DNA of 64,000 nt from Isoetes taiwanensis (taxonomy: Eukaryota; Streptophyta; Lycopodiopsida; Isoetales; Isoetaceae). The stretch lies in the NCBI GenBank assembly GCA_021234155.1, contig JAJEKV010000071.1, positions 2,429,138 to 2,493,137 of the forward strand, written 5' to 3'. Positions 23,901 to 36,599 of the stretch are shown here, one piece after another (within the stretch, counting starts at the first letter, position 1; each line of letters opens with the position of its first letter). The notes beneath the pieces were generated by a model. That model saw nothing but the letters and a program-made list of their open reading frames with translations. It was not told where the DNA came from and searched no databases. Both the position numbers and the translations under genes were made by a program.

Positions 23901-24051
23901 AGCGTTTTCAGATCAGGATGACTTTCCTTCTGAGTGTTTCTTGATCTCCTTTATGACTGTATGCAGGTCCTTGGTTGTGAATTGGCACAGATCTGCATAT
24001 GTTGGTATTAGGGATTATGGGTATATGAATTGCACACTCATTTTGCCAGGT
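20946..24051. other. Unrecognised internal or intergenic sequence
   Basis: No protein family was recognised. A 134-codon minus-strand ORF at 23214-22810 has no known domain. Two near-identical ~17-25 bp segments (TAGCATAGAATCAGGTTTAC) repeat at 23150-23190. From ~22750 onward there are many TTTGCAG-type acceptor motifs, as if introns of a broken gene, leading into the exon-like pieces at 24052. Confidence 0.4.
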
Positions 24052-24381
24052 CTGCGCCGAAATGCATTTCCAATGTTATAGGGCATGGTATATTTGCAGC
24101 TTCTGCATGTCAAATTCTACTTGAAGCTGGAGTATCCGTTAATCATAGTCTAATTGGGCTTCGAGGTTAGACTCATAACTTACTGCCTTCAGGTAAAATT
24201 TATACTTGGATAAAACATGACTAATGCTCTGCTCTTATTTGCAGCATTCTAAATTAAACCAGAAGCAAAATAATTTTGTTAAAACATACATATCAGTATT
24301 TTTCTGCTGTTATCATGTCAAATGTGATATGGCAGGTTTGATGCGGACATCATTGGATTCCATGGATTTTGATAGCGTATG
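24052..24381 (+). pseudogene. Two exon-like pieces of an unrecognised protein
   Basis: After TTTTGCCAG, an open stretch of 38 codons includes SAPKCISNVIGHGIFAASA and then CQILLEAGVSVNHSLIGLR before a GTTAGA donor-like site near 24166. A second piece after ATGGCAG near 24336 continues in phase (GLMRTSLDSMDFDSV) to a TGA. Codon use and the matching splice phase make this look like a real gene's C-terminal end. I do not recognise the family. Upstream exons are unresolved. Confidence 0.35.
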
Positions 24382-24797
24382 AGACCTGGTGCTTTTACAA
24401 CCAATGTTGTTTCTTACCAGCGATTTTCTATGCTGAACACCATATTTGGGGATTTGGTAGTGGGATTTGAAAAGCAGGAGTCAAGGCCTTTTGCCCAAGG
24501 AGTCTCTAAGCTGGCAAGGTTTTTGAGGGAGGTCTTTCTTCTCTAAGAATCATCCGATCTCCAACAATGCGTTGTGACAAAGGTATTTTCTGAACCAAGG
24601 CTCCTCTAGTGCCGGAATGGCTGTGGCAGCCTGCCTTTTATCTGCAAACCTTTTTCTCCTCTTCATCCCCCCTCTTTTAGTTCTCAACCATGCTGCACAA
24701 CACAACTATCAGAAGGTTTTTTTTTTTGAGCATTTGAACTCAAGAATCTGTAGGCCCAGGGTAGCTTCTCATCAAAGATTATTCTATCTTCAAATGC

Positions 24798-25294
24798 TTG
24801 ATCATGAAAATGGAGCACCCATATCTGCGAAATGTCAATGTTGATTGTGAAAAAACTCAGCAGAGCCCTAAGAGCCCTAAAAATGTATTGCTTTCAGTGT
24901 GGAGGATGATGAGCAGGGAGGATAATAACATATTAGATGATGCCATTCCATTTGAAAGCGAAGTAGAAAGTCGCTTGCATGTACCAAAAGTGGAGGAGGA
25001 AGAAGGTGCTTCTTTTCTGCCTTCAATTTCTTAATAGAAAGACTGGACATGTTGCATTAGTATTATATGCCTTGTTTGCTTTATTTGCAGAGGAGGAAGA
25101 CATCACTGTGACTAGCTATTTCAAAGATAACCAAAAGCTTGGGCTAAAGCAAGAGGATATTAGAGAAATACCCTGGGAAATTATCAAAAGGTTCTGGTAT
25201 AATCCGGCATTTTGCAAGTTTCGGCTATCTCTTTTGGTGGCTAACCTCACCACGGCATTGCCATTATTTATTGGCGGGTTGTGCGTTAATATCA
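24798..25294 (+). pseudogene. Two exon-like pieces of an unrecognised membrane-anchored protein
   Basis: Piece a (from ~24798) contains SREDNNILDDAIPFESEVES and ends in an acidic run VEEEE before a GTGCTT donor-like site near 25003. Piece b starts after TTTATTTGCAG at 25091, continues with acidic residues (EEDITVTSYFKDN), then EIPWEIIKRFWYNPAFCKF and a hydrophobic stretch (LSLLVANLTTALPLFIGG) up to a GTGAGC donor-like site near 25296. The acidic-to-acidic join is consistent. The hydrophobic end suggests a membrane segment. No family was recognised and the gene's start and end are not visible. Confidence 0.35.
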
Positions 25295-25310
25295 AGGTGA
25301 GCCAGCGGTG

Positions 25311-28300
25311 AGAAAATGGAGTTTACATTTTCTTGCAGATTCCTCTTAAAGGAGTTTCTCGGCAGTATGGAAGATTTTGAACTTGTATATCAGTGTAAAG
25401 AAATGATCTGCTGCTGCATATGAAGCCAGGTATGAGGGCTGCTTCTCGGCATGCTGCCATTACGTTTTATTTAACTGTATGTTGGGGGGATTCTAGTGAC
25501 ACATGTTCTTATTTTCCTTGAACACAAAAAGTACATTGATTTTTAGATAAAACTTTTAGACCAATCAATAGAAAACCTTACACTATTAACATGTTTTGAT
25601 ATTCAGTCGGGTCCTGTGGCATTCCGCACATAGAGAAGTCTACACATCCATTTATAATAACTTTAAGACAAGTATTCAAATGTGAGCCTCTTTGTCCTTT
25701 CTATTTCAAAACCGGGAAATGCAAGCGTAACTATATTATCTACTTTTATTTCACGAAAAGTGTCGATTTTAAACACGGCAATATGCTTGGCGGATGTGGT
25801 TGCTTATGCAACCCATGTACCATCATATCTCTGACCACATGGGGTTTGGGTCATGGTAAGATATGCTTCTAAAAATATTGGTCATTTAAACATGGCTATG
25901 TTATGTATGACCCAAGAATTGATGCATTTTGATAGGCTTCGATCATCAATTCCAAAGCTCATTTCGAGGAATAAAGATAAAGCGGCCGAATCCTTGGGGA
26001 GCTCGGGTTCTTAGATGGGTTTGGTGCGGTTGCTTCGGTTGCCCTTAACAAAGTTGTTCGATTATCGTCAAAGTAGCTAATTTCCCAGACTCTTTTCTTC
26101 CACAAGATGTTTTTATCTGAGCCATTGATAAAATCTGCTTTCAGACTAGCAAAAGAAACCCATGCTTATATAGAACACAGTGCACGTTTTATCCAAGGGC
26201 ATGGTATTGCTGAGAAGTAAATATATACTGCAAATACGTATTTATTGCTTGTAAATTATATCAAATTTACTATCACCATCTGGTCTCTACCAGAGATCTG
26301 ATTTGTAAAACATCAACAAAAGTTCTGAATGGAAATCCATCTATTATACACTGTCAAATTGAAATCATTATCGCAATATGATCCCTATGAAACGTCAAAT
26401 CTGCCGCATGTGAAGTGTCTTCTTTATGAGCCCTCCATCAAATCTATCATTCATTATTGCAAAAGTTTGTCCATTATCTGCGTTTGTAGCTGAACTATGC
26501 TAGACGAGGGAGGCTTAGCAGTAGGAACTCTGGGTAAAGAAGGCTTTTCGATTTGAAAACCAGCCTATTGAATTAGAACACCATGTACACAAAATGAACT
26601 CAAATTATGCAATGGTGCCTTATATGTTAGTAGTAGGTTGGCAAGAGTATGAATTCACCATACTTATCATTGCATCCACCATTTGATGCTCTTAAAAGAC
26701 TACCTCACAAAAAGCTATTGGAAAGTGTTTAACAAAGAGTGTCACCGTACTCATCATAGCATCCACCAGTGTCATAGCATCCACCATTTGATTAAGCTAC
26801 CCACGAAAAGCCTTTGCAAAGTGTTTAACAAAGTGTCTGTATATTATTGGTGTAGCTTTGCCATTGTCCCTTTCCCATGAGTTAAGACAATTATGACTTA
26901 TCTAATAATAAACCCCAATGCCATGGCTCTATGCACACCACAGTCACTAGTAGACTCTCTTTGCTAATCTAGCTATGGGACATGACAACACCATGCTTTC
27001 TGTAAACTCATCTACCTAAATTTTCCTTAGAGCTATTTGCAGTACAAGTACTGCCTTTTGATGGGCATGCCAATTCCAAGGAGCAAGACAAGAAACATAT
27101 ATATTTTACCTCTAAATGCAAACGTCCTTTGAGAATTGGAAGGCGTCAGGTGAATCAATTTCCATACAAATATTTCAAAAAATCATTGATGAGGAGACCA
27201 TACAAGAGACCCAAAAAATTATGATACGGACAGATATATCAAACATGTGTAATTCCTAAGTGGGAGGTTTCACTTGTGCGTACCAAAGATGCTAAGATAA
27301 CCTAAAACTTAACGGAATCCATTACGTTAGAAGTTAACTTTGCGACTTAAGTGTGATCATGGATTTAATCAAAACGGTTGTATTGCCAGCCAATGTAACC
27401 ATGTGTCTGAACTGAATTGTAAAGCTATGCCTTAAATTAACATAGATACCATTTTCTTAATATAAAATTTAGCTAAAATTAACTCCACGTGACCAAACTT
27501 TGTTATCTCTACGTAATATCATGTTTATCATTTATGTTCATCTTTGTAACTTTTCTTGGCAGATCTAGAGTTTATACATAACAATAGGTAGTGAAATGAT
27601 TAGCGATTCTCACCCTGAATTCTATTCCAACAGGTAGGTATATCTGCAACTAGACATTTATTCATATCAATAGAAAAATTGGTAACACCTTCAATTGAAA
27701 AACATATTAATAGAGACCTTGAACCTTGATCTTTCAAATAATGGCCCCTTGATCTTCAAATACAATAAATTGCCAGAAATGCAAAAATATATACAACCAA
27801 CACTTTGCCACGAAAATAACTTTATACTCGAGGAATCCAAAATTAAAGAATATCAACAAAGAATAAATAGAAAAAGAATAGAAACAATAAAACATATGCT
27901 TAAAAACATATTTTTATCTTGTTTACATGTGCAGCCTAAACCAACTACCAAGCCTTAACCAATATGACCTTGCTAAAGCCTTCTGGTGTGCCTTTTGCTA
28001 GTTAGATTACTTCTTTTCTTTCGGTTGGATTATTCTTTGGAGGTACTAGATTTATACATGGTCAACAATTATCCTAGCAATGATTCCTTCTTAGCGAGGA
28101 GATCAATCTCACCAAGTGGTTTCAATACATTGGATGTCTGTTAACAATCGTGTATAATTATAGTTACTCCTATGCATTTCCTTCCCAATCTTGACGCTTA
28201 GCTCAATATTGGGGCGATCCTTTCAGCGAGAATATCTGGAATTGCCTTCTAATCCCATATGGATGTTACCATCCATACATTTAACCTACTAGGCCCCATG

Positions 28301-30037
28301 GCCTTAGATCCTTGAGCTTGCTAGAAGCTCATCCACTCGTTGCCTGCTTGAAGTAGCAAGGTACGTTCTTCCGAGTCGCTCGATACTTCAGTCTCCTTGA
28401 CGGTGGCTCCTCTTTGATGTAGAGGTTGACTTTGTTCGTTAGAAGCCTCTCATTGCTGGTGGCTTGATGGTGTAGTTGATCACTTTAATTCTTCCATGCC
28501 GCTTTTCAAAAGCCTGAGGGTGGCGTCGTTGAAAAAGATCTTTCATCTTGAACTCCTTTTCTTGGCAGCTAACGACTATGTATCCGATATTGTTTCTTCG
28601 ACTCCATCGATGTCTCATACGTCGAGTCCTCTTGTCGTTATCGTGTTGCCCAAAGAGTGTTGAGGATATTGATTGCTTCACCCTTGCAAATTGCCTGACA
28701 TCTCTTCCTTTGATCTGTTACGCTATGGGAGGGAAGGAATAACAAGGAAACTATACATGCAAAACATATAGCTTACATAATTACAATTACTACTAGAGCT
28801 ATTAGGTCCCCCTTGTGCCTCCCTTCGAGTTGCACACCTACTCCTTGGCGATGTCATCGGTGTTCCTCCGGTGCAATGGTGTTGATGATCTATATCCTCC
28901 TATTTGTACGTCAGCTCATACTCCGGGGTAACTCGTTGATATACTTGGGCCCTCCGATGTTTGTCGGCTATGGCACAACACGCTTTGCATCACATTCTAA
29001 CTAAAGGTGTGCTGGTCGTTGACGCCTCGACATTTCGGTCTGCTTCCTGATCCTGTTCTTGGGCTGCAATTGTTCCCCCCTTCATGATACTTGAAGCTAT
29101 TTGAAGGCGTCTCTTGAGGCTGTGCGCGATTCCTTTGGCTATACTCCTCTGCAGTTGTTCTCTTCTGCAGTTGTTCTTTGAATCGTCCATCCTTGGGTTC
29201 ACCAAGTTGCATGCAAGTCCTCGTGCAAGTCATCGGCTCGCCTCGCCTCACCTAGTTGCTTCTCCATCGAGCTTCCAATCTTCCTTGTTTGATCCCCTCG
29301 GTCACATGGCTTGGACATTGTCACATTCCTCAGTGCTATGCCGTCTTCTTGTCTTGAGGTACCCTCCGATGGTTTTGATTGTGCTCGTCAGTTTTGATCC
29401 TCCTGTTGCCTCTAGGGAGCTCGTGGAAGAAGTCGGTTGCTAGCAGTTCTCCAGCTTTCAGTTCCTAACCTTTGTCCCTCTATGCATGTCAGTCTCTCTG
29501 GCAAGTGAAGCATCATGGCTCTCCTTCCTGCTGGCTATGTTGTCGGGACGATGGATCCTTATATCTGCGCAGCTTCACCCTTGAGTTGAAGAAGTACCTG
29601 CCTTAGATATACTCTTGTCGTTGAATAGCCTGGCTATTATCTTGAACTCTCATTTTGCCGAAGGTGCTTCAGTTGCTATCCTTGTCGTTAAAGTGTCGAA
29701 TGCTTCTACCTTGGGCGTTTGATGTCTCACATGTCGAAGATATGATCAGCTTCTTCTCTTCCAATTACTGGTGGAGTACCTGACGAAGTCGTCACCTAGT
29801 TGTTGAAGGCATATCTCCTCGTCGCAGTGCCTTTCGTAAGTGCATCTCCATCTAATACACGTGTCATAGCGCATCACCCTATATTACCACGAGGTGGAAT
29901 TATGGTCATCGAGATGTTGCCTTCTTAGTTGGCTGATTGATGTCGGGTCGTTCCTCCTTCTATTGTTGAGGCTACTCGTGTCATAAGTTCGTCAAGTGTC
30001 GCCGCTGCCACAAGAGGTAGTGTTGCGTCCTGACGAT
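25311..30037. other. No recognisable gene
   Basis: From 25311 to ~28240 the DNA is AT-rich with only short ORFs. A partial local duplication (GCATCCACCATTTGAT, GTGTTTAACAAAG) is at 26675-26840. From ~28240 to 30037 the composition changes to C/T-rich on the plus strand with a CTTGTCGTT-like texture, suggesting a decayed retroelement on the minus strand, but no diagnostic motif was found. Confidence 0.45.
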
Positions 30038-30616
30038 GTCCTGGTCAATGTTGTTAAGTACGTCAAAATCCGTACGTTTAAAAAACGTTTTTTAAGATTT
30101 TTTGAAGATTTTTAAAATTTTTGAAAAAAATCTTTAAAAACGTATTTTATATAAAATACGTTAAAAATCTTTAAAATCCTTAAAAATCTTTAAAAATCCT
30201 TAAAAATCCTTAGGCTATGATTTTTTTTTAACCAAATATATGATATTCTTGAACTTATTTATCCTTGTATATAAAATTCTTATACTTCTTAACCTCTATA
30301 ATAGTGTTTTTCTAAACTTTCTTAAGAGTTGCATGGCAAAACAGCTATGATATCTATGTACTTGAACTTAATAGTTTCTAATAGCAGTATAAGTTTCTGA
30401 TTTACTTGTTGGCATGCTACGTCTTATAACTTGTAGCAAAAATGTGCATTCTAACAGTAGCAAATATGTCCAATAAAGCAGTGCAAAGAATGTGCAATTT
30501 CTTTATTTTTTATTTTTGGCCATGCCAAATCATAAAAATCCTTTAAAAAACGTGAGGATTTTTATAGAGGTACTTTAAAAATAAAAAACGGGTTTTTTAA
30601 CAACATTGGTCCTGGT
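30038..30616. mobile_element. hAT-type MITE, 563 bp, with 8 bp target duplication
   Basis: The element at 30046-30608 has terminal inverted repeats CAATGTTGTTAA / TTAACAACATTG and is flanked by the perfect 8 bp direct repeat GTCCTGGT (30038-30045 and 30609-30616). An 8 bp duplication and ~12 bp TIRs fit the hAT superfamily. The interior is very AT-rich, with repeated AAAAATCCTT and AAAACGT motifs, and encodes nothing, so it is non-autonomous. Confidence 0.88.
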
Positions 30617-31473
30617 GCAGCGCTGATGATCTTGACATGACCGGTGTTGTCTCTTGTTCTGACATTGGGTGGACGAGAGGTCTTCTACTTGAGGGCACTT
30701 CCGGAAGTGTTTGGAGTCGAAGGTTTGCTTGGCCTCTGGTCGTTCTCCCTCGTACTTGCTCTTCCATTTTGATCTTGGGCTATAGTTGTGCTTCCTTGCT
30801 TCCTCATTTGGTAGTCGAAGTGAAGGAGCTTCCTGATCTAAGCGTTAAATCCATAAAACATGACTCTAAACTCATGTTTCTCCACTATATCTGTGAGCAC
30901 CCGAGATATACAATAGACATATATGCATTTACATTGGGATTTTAAATCATCCACTTTTTCAAAACAATTACGAAGATCTACTTAAATGTTTATACTCCTT
31001 TAGGGTTTCGCCTCCTCCTATCGCATTTTATTCTTCGGTTTTGCTGCATCTTCTTCGTTCTGGTTGACTCCGGGATTCCTTGAGATGCTGCTACTATTGT
31101 TGACCTTCATGTCTGATCCGAGCTCGTCACACCCAGTTGCGAATAGTGTTCGTCGATGTGATCCCTTGAGAAAGATGCTCCTCCTTAATGTGTATGTCCG
31201 TCGTGAGGAATGCGGTGACCGCTCAACGTCCCTACATGCGGTGTGTCGTTGCAAGGTTGCCGATGTGCGGTGCCGTTGATCGCTTGAGTAGGATCACCTT
31301 GATCTTGCAGTCGGGCATTCTTGAATGTCTTTGAAGCTCTGAGATCGTGGTCGGTAGGCAGGCATTGTCATTCCTCCGCAGGTTGAATTTCTGAGTGCGA
31401 CTCATGTTGCTTGGGCTTTGCTTCGTTCCGAGGTGCCTCTCCTGTGCCTGGAAGTGTGGTCATCTCCATTGCC
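30617..31473. other. Continuation of C/T-rich decayed sequence
   Basis: Same texture as 28240-30037, with no recognised domain. It forms the outer flank of the 5' LTR that starts at 31474. Confidence 0.4.
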
Positions 31474-31631
31474 TGTGACGTTCCAGGATAATATACGGTA
31501 TGAATACGTATATTATACTGACACGTCACTAGTACATGTCGACTTAGACGACATGTACGCACCGACCATAAAGGGGTAGTACCCTAGGGTACAACCTTGT
31601 GACCTATTATATTGCACATGCTAAGGCCACA

Positions 31632-34439
31632 TCCTATATTATAATGTTATGTCGTAATTCCTGGATTTGGATCCAGCCCTAGATCGGACGGCCACAGATG
31701 GCCTAACCAGATCGAAGGGTCCAAACAAAGCCCCTTTTTTTTAAATATAATCTCTTTTTTCGATGGTCCAAATGCCCTTTATTCTGCGAAGCCCTTCCGA
31801 GTCTGACGGCCATGACCACATCAGCCTGTAAACACGTTTTTTTTTCCTTGCCCTAGCTACCGCTGTGAGCACAGCAACCCAGGCCTTGATCGATTCATGT
31901 AGTTGCCCCATGGCCGTTTTTGCTTGCAGGATTTTCCGGAGGAGAAGCAAGCGACTTCATGCCTTTTTTTAGCTTGGCTTTTCAGGATTTCTCGCCAGAG
32001 AAGCAAGTTGCTTCATGCCTGTCATTGGCTTTGAGGTAGATATTCCGGAGGAGAGACAAACTGATAATGAGGGTTCATCTCTCAAAACCTCTGTTCATGG
32101 TTCTAGAAAGCAGGATTCTGGAATGCGTGGTTTCTGGCTTCTTATTATAAGTATAAAATGGCATGATGCCATGTCCAGCACTTGGCATGGATATATTCTG
32201 CCGAAGTCTTCTACAGTGCAAGGCCTTATATTTAGCGAGATCATGTAATACAGATTCATGGCTACTATCTCTGGAACCTCGATTGGGTATCTTCTGAATC
32301 CAGACTCCTGATTTTCGTTTGGGTTTTGTTGAAGAAAACAGTGTCGTTTCTTAGTGGGGCATTGTCTGGATAAACTGGAGTTGGGGAAGTATATGCTCCT
32401 TCGTATCTCAGAATTGCCGCTGGTGGTATAGGCTCCCTGTCTCTCAAAGGCGGAAACCACTATGTAATATTGGCCTATTGGGGTTGATCTGCAGTGACTA
32501 AGAAAGTGTATGTCTGGCTTGGATGGATCTGAGATGAGGTATTTTTAATTTGCTTTGTGTAGGATGCATCAATTTCTACCACTGTTAGACTGTAATTTGC
32601 TATCGTGATAAAGAGATTTGGAAGCTTTTCTTTGTTAGGTTGAAGCAACTAACGCTGCATTTTCTTATAACAAAAGCAGCAAAACAAACCAAACCAGCAA
32701 ACCACCAGGCCAGCAAATCACCAGGCCAGCAAATCACCAGCAAACGTGTAGAACAGCAGCATGTGCATAGTTTTTCTTCTGCTTCGTGTGAAGGTAAATA
32801 CAATCTCTTCTGGCATTATAGCATGTCGATGTAAATATGCAAAAGTGTAGGTTCAGGGATCTTATTTAGGAGATGGAAACTGGCCATGGAATTGTCATTA
32901 GTGTTTGGTTGATTTGCAGGTCTGTCCATCCAAAAGTGCTACAAACCAGTTATGTTGTTTCAAGAGAAATTGACGTCTACATTTTGCTGAATAATCCATG
33001 TTTGAACTATAAATAAAGCTATCTGAATAATCCATGTTTGAACTATAAATAAAGCTATCGGAGTTTAACTATTGTGCGTTTGCTTTCCAATTGAAATAAG
33101 TTTCTGCCTGTTGTGCTACATCAATAATGCAAACATAATAATATGCATGTGTTTTTAGGATGCACATCATTAGTGTGGGTTGCTTTGCAGGTCTGTCCAT
33201 CCAAAAGCGGTACAAACCAATTGTGTTGTTTCAAAAGAAATTGACGTCTACATTAAATTGACGCCTACATTTGCTGAGTAATTCATGTTTGAACTGGAAA
33301 AAAAAGCTATTCTGAATCTAAATCCGAAGCTGCAAATTGGGGTAAGCTTTGCTTTGCTTTTTAATTTGTTTTTGAACAGCTAAGCTAGGGCTTGAATAGG
33401 ACAATTTTCTCTACTGTTGTGGTACAACATTTAACCTCTAGACGTTTCTCTTTTCAGGATTGCATCATTTAGTCTGGTTGAATACCTCATAGAAATTGCA
33501 CTATGATCTTCGAAAAATAGAAGTTTGTGCGTTTGGCACAAGCCAGTCTATGTCTACTGCCACATAAGTTCAATACAAAAGAAATTCCTACTTATATCAT
33601 CCAGCAAAAGGTCATGGAAGTAAAAAATTTGAGATTCCTGTAACATTATGGATATTTATGCACATCCAATAGTATTTGAATTGTACTCTTCATTCTTTAT
33701 AATACATTCCATCTTGCAGTTATTGTTAGTTCTTACAAGGCAATATAACCATGCCCAGTGTGACTCAAATGTGGATCTGATTGTTCAGTTGGTTGCATCA
33801 CTTATTGTACAGGTACTTATTGGAAGCTTGATACACTTATTGTACTTTTGGAATTCTTTATTCGATTCGAATGTTGGCTGAATTGCCAATGCAAAACCAA
33901 ATTTAAGAACATTGATGGTGTTATTTGAAATGCCATGGTGAAATGGCAAAAATAGAAAAGCATTATCATAGATAATAAATAATAACACCTTACAAAATAC
34001 TTTGCATGCATAAGCAACATCTGAAGTCGTATATTTTTTACTGCATGCATAAGCAACATCTGAAGTCTTATCTGATTATGTACAAAGCTTACACAAACTA
34101 AAGCGGTACAAAAATACTAATGGACTAAATTATTGCCCAAAGCTACGTGAGAGCAAAGAACCCTTGCTATGTGAGAGCAAACAACCCTTGACATTTTAAA
34201 TGTTGGGTCAACTCTAATATTATAATTTTTTGCATTTAAAAGGACATTTAAAATGTACAAGCTTGAGATCATATACCTAGGCCACAAGGTTACATAGGAA
34301 ATTGTTTCTCCTTATGCCATTACGATTGGTAAGGGCTTGAAGAGTTTGTCATGGTCTGTAATGGTTCGCTTTTATCATTGCGGCCATAATATTTACATGC
34401 CCCCAACTTATGCCCAGCAACGCTGGGCACCTTTACTAG
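31632..34439 (+). mobile_element. Non-autonomous Helitron, copy 2 (2808 bp)
   Basis: TCCTATATTATAATG start after A at 31631; hairpin at 34412-34428; terminal CTAG at 34436-34439; T at 34440. It differs from copies 1 and 3 by scattered single bases and 1-3 bp indels only, so the family moved recently. It is inserted in the LTR that starts at 31474. Confidence 0.93.
32265..32507 (-). pseudogene. Captured laccase fragment in Helitron copy 2
   Basis: Same antisense laccase-like segment as in copy 1 (PPAAILRYEGAYTSPTP, preceded in the neighbouring frame by QYYIVVSAF). The 60-codon frame is preserved without change between copies, which reflects recent copying and not selection on the protein. Confidence 0.6.
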
Positions 34440-35852
34440 TGTGAATATAATATCCTTTTGCCATGTGGCAATAGCCCATTGACCAATCAGGGCCCAGCCC
34501 TAAAGTCGTGGGGATAAAGAGGCATAAACCCTAAAAGGGAAACCCTTTCAGTCACCAGCCCCCATAAGTCAGATTGGAGCAGCAGTGGACGTTTTCTCGC
34601 GTGAACAGTAGCAGAGGAACCGACATTCCTTAGTAGCAGCTCGATCCAAGCCAGCAATCTCGAGATTCAGCAGCATGGACGCCTTCAGAGGAGTGGGAGC
34701 CAGCCAAGAAGCCGGTTAATGGTTGATCCGATAGTTAGATCCGAGTTTTCAGCCCTCATTCCATAGGATTAGTGTTCATTCTTAGCTATAGGCGACCCCT
34801 ACCTAAGAATGATAGATACTAACAAAGGAACATAACCATGTATGATTAGGTAGATTAGAATAGATGTATTCTATTGTTTCAGTTCTGTTGTGATGATATT
34901 GTGACATTCTATGCGCCACTCTTGTGTATTGGGAAGGGGGGTAGAGACCCAGAGCCCAAGTAGTTGTATGATCATAGTTTTAGCCCATTAATTCCCAATT
35001 AATGCGGCCTGTGCATAAGAGCCCGCCTGGCTGTGGGTGGAGGAGCTAGATCGGCTGACAAGGGAGGGCTTGTCTAATCACGGTTGATCCCGTTGGCGCG
35101 TAAAGACGGCCGGGGAGCGCTGTGAGCTAGGCCTAATACCCTGGCACTGTGTGAGGGTAGGGTATGGGCTCGACACTCGTGGGGTGACGCGTCATCTTCC
35201 AGTGAGTTCAAGTCGTATACGAGCAGTGGCTCTCTAGCTCGCCCGTGGATAGCATGAACCTCCTGGAGGAGAGAGATCTCCTCCTGCCTCATTGGGACTG
35301 AGGAGATGCAACCCAGTAGTAGTAGCCCCCCTGGCTATTCACCCGGCAGGCTACGGTCAGGCTCCAATACTTTTTCAGCCTATCTGCATAGTATGCACAG
35401 GAGGGGCGGATGGAGTGGACTACCCAACGGCCATGTTCCTTTGCCAGCCAAATCCATTTGCCATGAATTCTGTCTGCATTGCTCTCTGGAGACCCCAAGC
35501 TATCAGTCGATCCCCATGAGTCTGAGCCTGGGTAGGATCTTCCCTATGTTATGTTGATGTACTGATGTGTGATGCAGTTACTGTGATATGGTGGACCACC
35601 CTTCGAGGTGGGTATATTATTATTGCTTGATGTTATGTGCTCATGTTTTGTTTACGCTTCTTCCGTTGCTAGGTCGATCCCGAGGGAGACGGGATGAATG
35701 ACACGTCCATTCTTCCCCGTCGGGTTCTTGGCCACCATCGAGGGCCCGATGTTAGGTGGACGGCCTCACATCAGCGGGCAGATGCTGGTTTGAGGGATGA
35801 TCTCCAGTTTGTATACGATCGGGGCATCGTATATGAGCCGGGCCGTCCACAA

Positions 35853-35870
35853 TGGTATCGAGCTCGATCT
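35853..35870 (+). promoter_or_regulatory. Primer binding site, initiator Met-tRNA type
   Basis: One base after the LTR end, TGGTATCGAGCTCGATC resembles the plant retrotransposon primer site complementary to initiator tRNA-Met (TGGTATCAGAGC), with one base missing or changed after TGGTATC. Its position fixes the LTR boundary and the element's direction. Confidence 0.7.
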
Positions 35871-36107
35871 TGGCGCACTGGATCGAAAGAATCGCCCAAA
35901 ACCCTATAGGGACTAACTCATCTAGACATTCAGTCTTGGAGGTAAAAGCCCAAGCACAAACCTCGAGTAGCGGGAAAATTTTTTTCTCCCGGGGTAGAGT
36001 TAGTAATTATCTAAGATTAGGATAAATAGAGAACATAGATAAGATAGAACAAACAGTCGAAAAAGCGCTTAAAAGATCCTACTAAATTTCAAGCACTTTT
36101 GGCCAAT

Positions 36108-36174
36108 GACTCCAAGAGTGCACCAGGAGCATGTTAGGTTCAGACCTAATGGCCCTCTCGCGCACTCTTAGAGT
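36108..36174. repeat. Hairpin repeat 1 (upstream of H3-like gene)
   Basis: GACTCCAAGAGTGC at 36108 pairs with GCGCACTCTTAGAGT at the right end. Inside the loop TTAGGTT/GACCTAA (36134-36149) forms a second stem. First of five copies of a two-stem cruciform-like unit of ~67 bp. Confidence 0.85.
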
Positions 36175-36321
36175 AGTCACCCCATATGAACCCTAGAACT
36201 TGGCCTTAAGAACCCCAAATGGTAAAATAAAAGATGAAATCCCAGTTAAAATGCTCGAAATAGCTAGAATTTTATCCTGAAACATCGAAAAACATTAAGT
36301 ACAAGTCACTTTTGGAACAGT

Positions 36322-36389
36322 GACTCCAAGAGTGTGCCAGAGTATAGTTAGGTCCCGACCTAACCCCCCCCTCGCGCACTCTTAGAGTC
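36322..36389. repeat. Hairpin repeat 2 (upstream of H3-like gene)
   Basis: GACTCCAAGAGTG... TTAGGTCCCGACCTAA ...CGCGCACTCTTAGAGTC. The outer stem is ~16 bp with a single mismatch, the inner stem 7 bp around CC. The surrounding DNA is not duplicated to the same degree. Confidence 0.88.
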
Positions 36390-36532
36390 GTCCCTAAAAG
36401 TGACCTCAAAAATTGATTATAAATTACTCAAAGGGTCAAAGTAATAATAGGATCTTGCTTAAAATGCTTAAAATAGTGGGTAACAACATGTAAATTGTGT
36501 AAATTGGATGTGTTGGAGCAGAGAAGGCCAAC

Positions 36533-36599
36533 GACTCCAAGAGTGCGCCAGACCATAGTTAGGTCCCGACCTAACCCCATCCTCGCGCACTCTTAGAGC
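36533..36599. repeat. Hairpin repeat 3 (upstream of H3-like gene)
   Basis: GACTCCAAGAGTGCGC at 36533 pairs with GCGCACTCTTAGAGCC ending at 36600; inner stem TTAGGTCCCGACCTAA. It lies 224 bp before the ATG of the H3-like gene. Confidence 0.88.

Larger units (their letters stand above)
31474..35851 (+). mobile_element. 5' LTR of a Ty3/Gypsy-type element, split by a Helitron
   Basis: Starts TGTGACGTTCCAGG and ends GGGCCGTCCACA at 35851, directly before a primer binding site. Helitron copy 2 (31632-34439) interrupts it; without it the LTR is 1570 bp, close to the 1655 bp of the related LTR at 18664-20318. Shared blocks include the TATACGG start, the segment around 34900-35570 and the TTTGTATACGATC/GGGGCATCGT end. 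The 3' LTR is not in the window. The H3-like gene and chromovirus array lie downstream on the same strand. Confidence 0.75.

Noticed and set aside
28240-31473. CRISPR-like or satellite array in the C/T-rich region
   Set aside because: No regular spacing or conserved repeat unit; only biased composition and the single MITE.
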